Shown: positions 59,813-64,000 of the stretch, piece after piece | How positions within the stretch are numbered: the stretch's first letter is position 1 | How the letters are laid out: each line of letters begins with the position of its first letter | NCBI GenBank assembly: GCA_035308025.1 | Contig: DATGHL010000018.1 | Span: 1-64,000, forward strand | Source: Candidatus Binataceae bacterium | GTDB lineage: Bacteria; Desulfobacterota; Binatia; Binatales; Binataceae | Reading direction: 5' to 3' | DNA length: 64,000 bases | Position numbers and translations under genes: made by a program | Notes under the pieces: model-generated | Databases searched by the model: none | What the model was told of the DNA's origin: nothing | Seen by the model: the letters and a program-made list of their open reading frames with translations, nothing else

Positions 59813-60691
59813 ATGGCGCTTGATTCATCGCTGGTTGGAACCAAGGTCGGGCCGGTCGAGGCCGAAATCGACGCGCGCTGGATGATGGCCTACGCCGCCG
59901 CTCTCGACGACATGGCTGACTGCTATCTCGACACCCGCCGTCCCGGAGGGATCGTCGCTCATCCGCTCTTTCCGGTTTGCTTCGAGTGGCCCGCGGCCGG
60001 CACGATTCGGACGAAGCTGCGCGCCAATATGGCGGAGGGCGAACCCGCGCGCGGAGTTCACGCCACGCATCATACGATTCTCCATCGGCCGCTGCGGCCG
60101 CCGATGCGCCTGAGCACGACCGCCGAAGTCCTCGGCGTCGAGCGGCGCGCGGCGGGCGCTTTCGAGGTTGTGAAATTCGCGACGGTCGATCATCGCGGGA
60201 CGCCGGTCTGCACGACTTACTATGGGAGTCTGTACCGCAAGGTCGAGGTCAACGGTCCCGATCATCCGGCGGAGTTGCCGCGATCACTTGCGCCGACGAC
60301 TACGCCCGCGCAGCCGCGCACCGCAATTCCGATCGCGATAGGCGCCGGCGCGGCGCATATCTACACCGAGTGCGCGCGCATCTGGAATCCGATCCACACT
60401 GACGCTGCAGTCGCGGCCGCCGCTGGGCTCCCCGGACTGATCCTGCACGGCACCGCGACGCTCGCGATGGCCGTATCGGCGATCGTGCGGGCCGAGGCGC
60501 AGGGCGATCCGGCGCGAGTCAGCGAGGTCGGTGGCCGGTTCGGCGCGATGGTGCTGATGCCGTCGGTGCTGACGGTGCGCATCCAGACCCGCGAAAAATG
60601 TGATCGCGGCGACGCGATTTTTTTTGAGGCGCTCAGCGCCGACGGTGGCCGCGCAATCCGCGACGGCTTCGTGATCCTAGCGACTGATTAA
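59813..60691 (+). CDS. MaoC-like (hotdog) hydratase/dehydratase, two-domain
   Basis: 292 residues. The C-terminal half has the MaoC/R-hydratase motif ARIWNPIHTDAAVAAAAGLPGLILHGTATLAMAVSAIV, with the catalytic His in the (N/D)xxHxD-type NPIHTD. The N-terminal half (SLVGTKVGPVEAEIDARWMMAYAAALDDMADCYLD) is the degenerate hotdog half of double-hotdog enzymes such as HsaF/MaoC-like. It hydrates enoyl-CoA or related thioesters. ATG at 59813 is the first with the domain in register. It is adjacent to, and likely cotranscribed with, the formaldehyde dehydrogenase. Confidence 0.88.
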   Translation: MALDSSLVGTKVGPVEAEIDARWMMAYAAALDDMADCYLDTRRPGGIVAHPLFPVCFEWPAAGTIRTKLRANMAEGEPARGVHATHHTILHRPLRPPMRLSTTAEVLGVERRAAGAFEVVKFATVDHRGTPVCTTYYGSLYRKVEVNGPDHPAELPRSLAPTTTPAQPRTAIPIAIGAGAAHIYTECARIWNPIHTDAAVAAAAGLPGLILHGTATLAMAVSAIVRAEAQGDPARVSEVGGRFGAMVLMPSVLTVRIQTREKCDRGDAIFFEALSADGGRAIRDGFVILATD

Positions 60692-60703
60692 GGACCCTGA
60701 CGC

Positions 60704-61813
60704 ATGAAAACCCGAGCTGCGGTCGCCTATAAACCCGCCGCGCCATTGGAGATCACCGAGGTTGATCTCGCCGGGCCTAAGGCCGGCGAAGTGATGGTCG
60801 AAATCCAGGCGACCGGCGTATGCCACACCGACGCCTATACTCTATCGGGCAAAGACCCGGAGGGGCTGTTCCCGTCGATCATGGGCCACGAGGGCGCCGG
60901 CGTTGTCGTCGAGGTCGGGCCGGCAGTTACCTCACTCAAGGCTGGCGATCACGTGATTCCGCTCTACATCCCGGAGTGCCGGCAATGTCCCGCCTGTCTG
61001 TCCGGCCGCACGAATCTCTGCACTGCGATTCGCGAGACCCAAGGTCGCGGTGTCATGCCCGACGGCACAAGCCGCTTCTCGATTGACGGGCTGCCGATCC
61101 ATCACTACATGGGGACCTCGACCTTCGCGAACTTCACGGTGCTGCCGGAGATCGCGCTGGCAAAGATTCGCGAGGACGCACCCTTCGACAAGGTCTGCTA
61201 CGTCGGATGCGGCGTCACGACCGGAATCGGCGCGGTGATCAACACGGCGAAGGTCCAGGTCGGCGACCGCGTCGTGGTCTTCGGCCTCGGCGGAATCGGT
61301 CTCAATGTCATTCAAGGCGCCCGAATTGCCGGCGCTTCGATGATCGTCGGGGTCGATCTTAATCCGGCGCGGCGCGTGATGGCGGAGAAGTTCGGCCTTA
61401 CACATTTTGTCAACCCCGACGAGGTGCGCGGCGATCTCGTGCCCTATCTGGTCGATTTGACCAAGGGCGGCGCGGACTTCTCCTTCGAATGCGTCGGCAA
61501 CGTCAAACTGATGCGCCAGGCGCTCGAGTGTTGCCAGCGCGGATGGGGCACCTGCGTGATAATCGGCGTCGCCGGTGCCGGCGAGGAGATCGCGACGCGG
61601 CCTTTTCAACTCGTCACTGGACGCACCTGGAAGGGCAGTGCATTCGGCGGGGCCAGAGGCCGTCGCGACGTCCCTAAGATCGTCGACTGGTACATGGACG
61701 GGCGCATCAATATCGACGACCTGATCACCCACACAATGCCGCTCGCTCAGATAAATCATGCCTTCGGCTTAATGCACGAAGGCAAATCGATCCGCAGCAT
61801 AATCAGCTACTAG
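60704..61813 (+). CDS. adhC: Zinc-dependent class III alcohol dehydrogenase / S-(hydroxymethyl)glutathione dehydrogenase
   Basis: 369 residues of the MDR superfamily. Catalytic zinc ligands are in [14 protein letters not shown] (Cys) and [10 protein letters not shown] (His), and structural zinc Cys residues are in [17 protein letters not shown]. The NAD-binding site is [17 protein letters not shown]. The class III pattern ([25 protein letters not shown], then [16 protein letters not shown]) indicates oxidation of S-hydroxymethylglutathione, i.e. formaldehyde detoxification, possibly supporting one-carbon metabolism. The start follows the MaoC stop by 12 bp, which suggests cotranscription. Confidence 0.94.
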   Translation: MKTRAAVAYKPAAPLEITEVDLAGPKAGEVMVEIQATGVCHTDAYTLSGKDPEGLFPSIMGHEGAGVVVEVGPAVTSLKAGDHVIPLYIPECRQCPACLSGRTNLCTAIRETQGRGVMPDGTSRFSIDGLPIHHYMGTSTFANFTVLPEIALAKIREDAPFDKVCYVGCGVTTGIGAVINTAKVQVGDRVVVFGLGGIGLNVIQGARIAGASMIVGVDLNPARRVMAEKFGLTHFVNPDEVRGDLVPYLVDLTKGGADFSFECVGNVKLMRQALECCQRGWGTCVIIGVAGAGEEIATRPFQLVTGRTWKGSAFGGARGRRDVPKIVDWYMDGRINIDDLITHTMPLAQINHAFGLMHEGKSIRSIISY

Positions 61814-62028
61814 AACCTTCACCGTTCGCGCCTTGGCTTTACGTACAGGCACGGGCGACGGCCTAGCCAAACAAAATCCTATTGCCGCTATCGCGACACT
61901 AATGGATCATTGGCTCCATGGGTCGTTCATCGTGCGGTCATCACTGTTGGCTCATTTGAAGAATAAACACAGTGTCTATGAGTGAATTAACATAATGTCG
62001 AACAGAGGGTTCTAATATCAACCAACAT

Positions 62029-63096
62029 GTGTCAGGATTACGTCGCTTGGAGACACAGATTGCTTTGATAAAGGTCGGAGCGCTCGGCGACGTGGTCCGC
62101 ACCACGACCTTGTTGCCCGCATTGAGGAAGCGCCACCCTAACATGGAGCTGACCTGGATCACCGGCAAAGATGCAGTGTCGCTGCTTCACGGGAACCCGG
62201 ATGTGGCTCGCACAGTCCTGTTCGATGACTCTCCAGACGCATCCTGGCGTCACGCAAATTATGATTGGGTGATCTGTCTGGATGACGATGAGGCGCTATG
62301 TAAGCTCGCCAGCGAACTGAGGAGTTCGCGCCTCTCGGGTGCCTACATGGCAGGCACCGAGCGCAAATACAGCGACGATTTGGCCGCTTGGTTCAGTATG
62401 GGGCTGCTGCGCCCAGCGAGCCAGGGCGGGCTTAAGCGTGCAAATGAACTGAAGCGCGAAAACGCCTCCACATACGGCGAAATCATTTATCGGGGCCTCG
62501 GACTTCCAGGGCCCGTAGCCCGACCATTTATCGAAATACCTCGGGCCGAGCGTGAAGCAGCAGCCAGATGGCTCGAAGCGCAACGGTTCGCCGGACCCAT
62601 CGTGGCAATGAATACCGGTGCTGGCGCGCGTTGGCGCTTCAAGAGCTGGGGTGAGGACCAGACGGCAGACCTGGCGCAGCAAATAGTCGATCGGTTGAGC
62701 GCTGATGTTGTCGTGCTGGGCGGTGCTGCGGAAAAGGATCGGAATGAGCGGATTGTTGTAGCTGCGAGGCGGTCAAAAGTGTGCGCAGCACCTACCAATT
62801 TGAGTCTGCTAGGATTTGCTGCATTCGTCGAGCGATGTAATCTTTTGATTTCAAGTGATTCACTAGGACTTCATTTGGCATCAGCTTTAAAAAAGCCTAC
62901 AGTGGCCTTCTTCGGACCCACTTCAGCCGCAGAAATTGATCTCTACGGCCTGGGAGAAAAGATCACGACACCGCTCGGATGCGCGGTATGTTACTTGCGT
63001 GATTGCGATGTCAGGCCGCACTGCATGGAATCGATTCCGGTCGAGCGAATGTTCGATGCTGTGGCAAAACATCTTGCTTTTAGCGTTAACCTGTAA
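62029..63096 (+). CDS. Glycosyltransferase family 9 (heptosyltransferase-like)
   Basis: 355 residues. The start IALIKVGALGDVVRTTTLLPALRKRHP is the GT9/heptosyltransferase opening (GxxGDxx). The donor-binding half has VAMNTGAGARWRFKSWGEDQTADLAQQIVDRL and VVLGGAAEKDR, and the end has LLISSDSLGLHLASALKKPTVAFFGPTSAAEIDLYG, with the conserved Ser-Asp and His. It transfers a sugar, likely heptose or a related residue, to a lipid-linked or LPS acceptor. The start is GTG at 62029, with an overlapping ATG out of frame. It is followed by a GT4 gene in the same direction. Confidence 0.88.
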   Translation: MSGLRRLETQIALIKVGALGDVVRTTTLLPALRKRHPNMELTWITGKDAVSLLHGNPDVARTVLFDDSPDASWRHANYDWVICLDDDEALCKLASELRSSRLSGAYMAGTERKYSDDLAAWFSMGLLRPASQGGLKRANELKRENASTYGEIIYRGLGLPGPVARPFIEIPRAEREAAARWLEAQRFAGPIVAMNTGAGARWRFKSWGEDQTADLAQQIVDRLSADVVVLGGAAEKDRNERIVVAARRSKVCAAPTNLSLLGFAAFVERCNLLISSDSLGLHLASALKKPTVAFFGPTSAAEIDLYGLGEKITTPLGCAVCYLRDCDVRPHCMESIPVERMFDAVAKHLAFSVNL

Positions 63097-63138
63097 TATT
63101 CGTCTTTTTTAGCTTGTGCTTGCGGAGACTGTTTCTTT

Positions 63139-64000
63139 ATGAGCCGAATTGCTATGGTAGCCGCCTGTCCGTTTCCGGCGAACTTTGGCTCTTCGGCGTC
63201 GATCAGGGAACTGTCCAAAATCCTCGGCGACCGCGGTTACGACGTCCACGTTGTCACTTATCATATCGGTGATGACCGCCTGCCAGTGGGCAACGCCCAA
63301 GTCTGGCGCACGCGTTATTGGGGCAAGAAGCGGCGGGAATACACGGGTCCAGCGTGGCAGAAATTTATCCTCGATCTGTTGATGGTGTTTACGCTGATTC
63401 GGGTAATTCGACGGGAAAAGATCGATCTGATTCATGCACACAATTATGAGGGTGTGCTAATCGGAATGATCGCAAAACTTTTCACCGGTCGTCCCCTGGT
63501 TTATCAGGCGGTCAATCTGATGGCGGATGAACTTCCAAGCTACAACTTCATCAGGCCGGCGTTTATCGCGCGTACGCTGGCAACGATGCTTGATCGTCTG
63601 GTGCCGCGCCTGCCGGATTTTGTTATCGTCATCTCCAAGGAGCTCGAGACCTATTTTCGCCTGCGGGGTTTTGGGCCGGATCGGATGGCGTTGATCCCGC
63701 CAGGCGTCTATCCTGCAATGTTCGCGCGTCCCGACCCGCACCGTATCCGCGATCACTTTTCAATCGGCGATCGCAAAATCGTGATGTATACGGGCGTCAG
63801 CAACGTCTTTCAACGAATCGATTACCTCCTCAAAGCCTTCCGGACAGTGCTCGCGCAAGAGCCTGCAGCCGTGTTGATGATAGTGAGCCCGCTCAGCGGA
63901 GAAGCTGATCTGGTGAGAAACCAAGAGTTTGCCGCGTCATTGGGCATTTCGGAGAGCATCATTTGGGTCGAAGGGCAGTCGCTGGTTGACCTGCCGGACT
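63139..64000 (+). CDS. Glycosyltransferase family 4, N-terminal part (cut by window end)
   Basis: At least 287 residues, without a stop in the window. It begins MSRIAMVAACPFPANFGSSASI, the typical GT4 N-terminal Rossmann start for a nucleotide-sugar glycosyltransferase (GxSA loop). IDLIHAHNYEGVLIGMIAKLFTGRPLVYQ is the central acceptor domain, and ALIPPGVYPAMFARP the linker. The second domain begins at KIVMYTGVSNVFQRIDYLLKAFRTVL. The catalytic EX7E region lies beyond the window. With the upstream GT9 gene it suggests a cell-surface glycan locus. Confidence 0.88.
   Translation, partial: MSRIAMVAACPFPANFGSSASIRELSKILGDRGYDVHVVTYHIGDDRLPVGNAQVWRTRYWGKKRREYTGPAWQKFILDLLMVFTLIRVIRREKIDLIHAHNYEGVLIGMIAKLFTGRPLVYQAVNLMADELPSYNFIRPAFIARTLATMLDRLVPRLPDFVIVISKELETYFRLRGFGPDRMALIPPGVYPAMFARPDPHRIRDHFSIGDRKIVMYTGVSNVFQRIDYLLKAFRTVLAQEPAAVLMIVSPLSGEADLVRNQEFAASLGISESIIWVEGQSLVDLPD

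Noticed and set aside
1..64000. CRISPR array
   Set aside because: No regularly spaced direct repeats with unique spacers were found; the repeats seen are dispersed single units.

Overview
This is a GC-rich bacterial chromosomal segment with a Gram-negative cell plan. Evidence includes a BamD-like outer-membrane lipoprotein, a periplasmic DegQ-type protease, lipoprotein signals and an LPS-type glycosyltransferase 9. The gene mix (hopanoid C-3 methylase, class III alcohol/formaldehyde dehydrogenase, several F420-type luciferase-like oxidoreductases, SnoaL-like proteins, acyl-CoA dehydrogenase, amidohydrolases) resembles soil deltaproteobacterial or Binatota-like genomes. That placement is inference from gene content; no rRNA is present. 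I see no phage, insertion sequence or CRISPR array.

Layout. 0-3.2 kb: minus-strand peptide ABC transporter genes (substrate-binding lipoprotein cut by the window edge, two permeases), a VIT-family protein and a peroxiredoxin. 3.2-12.8 kb: SIMPL protein, prolyl-tRNA synthetase, histidine kinase, DHA2 efflux pump, CvpA, thioredoxin, a cation/proton antiporter and a NAD(P)-binding protein. 12.9-17.4 kb: a minus-strand operon of tandem-VOC protein, HAD hydrolase, large TPR protein and methylmalonyl-CoA epimerase. 17.6-25.7 kb: phosphoesterase, TrmJ, tRNA-Asn, TadA flanked by two gene relics, a two-receiver hybrid kinase, a zinc ribbon, AstA, glutaredoxin and an OB/cold-shock-like protein. 25.7-37.3 kb: glycerol kinase, DegQ protease, fatty acid hydroxylase, a lone PD-(D/E)XK nuclease, acyl-CoA dehydrogenase, hopanoid methylase HpnR, a BamD-AMIN fusion and an M20 peptidase. 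37.4-39.1 kb: two adjacent broken genes (peptidoglycan-binding/GH24 lysozyme and a Tat-exported Kelch protein). 39.2-52.3 kb: Lon-N protein, MBL hydrolase, dodecin, flavin-binding protein, two amidohydrolases, a pair of tandem secreted cysteine-rich paralogues, a deoxyhypusine synthase homologue, a CysQ-like phosphatase, a HAF-repeat protein and a small lipoprotein. 52.3-58.6 kb: three luciferase-like oxidoreductases and two SnoaL-like proteins, interrupted by a two-gene restriction-modification system. 58.6-64 kb: a small RHH/membrane-protein operon, a MaoC-like dehydratase, formaldehyde dehydrogenase and two glycosyltransferases, the last cut by the window end.

The least expected structure is a family of dispersed repeats, about 65-110 bp, found in six copies. 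They begin ACACTAG and carry a GAGTCTGCGA-like block. In four copies the first bases supply, or lie in frame with, the His codon and stop codon of the adjacent gene. In trmJ the repeat is read through and forms a C-terminal extension. Other points for follow-up are the BamD-AMIN fusion, a membrane protein with a RiPP-leader-like N-terminus next to an RHH protein, relics of tadA and metE around the tRNA-Asn/tadA locus, and a cluster of frameshifts at 37-39 kb that may be real decay or assembly error.
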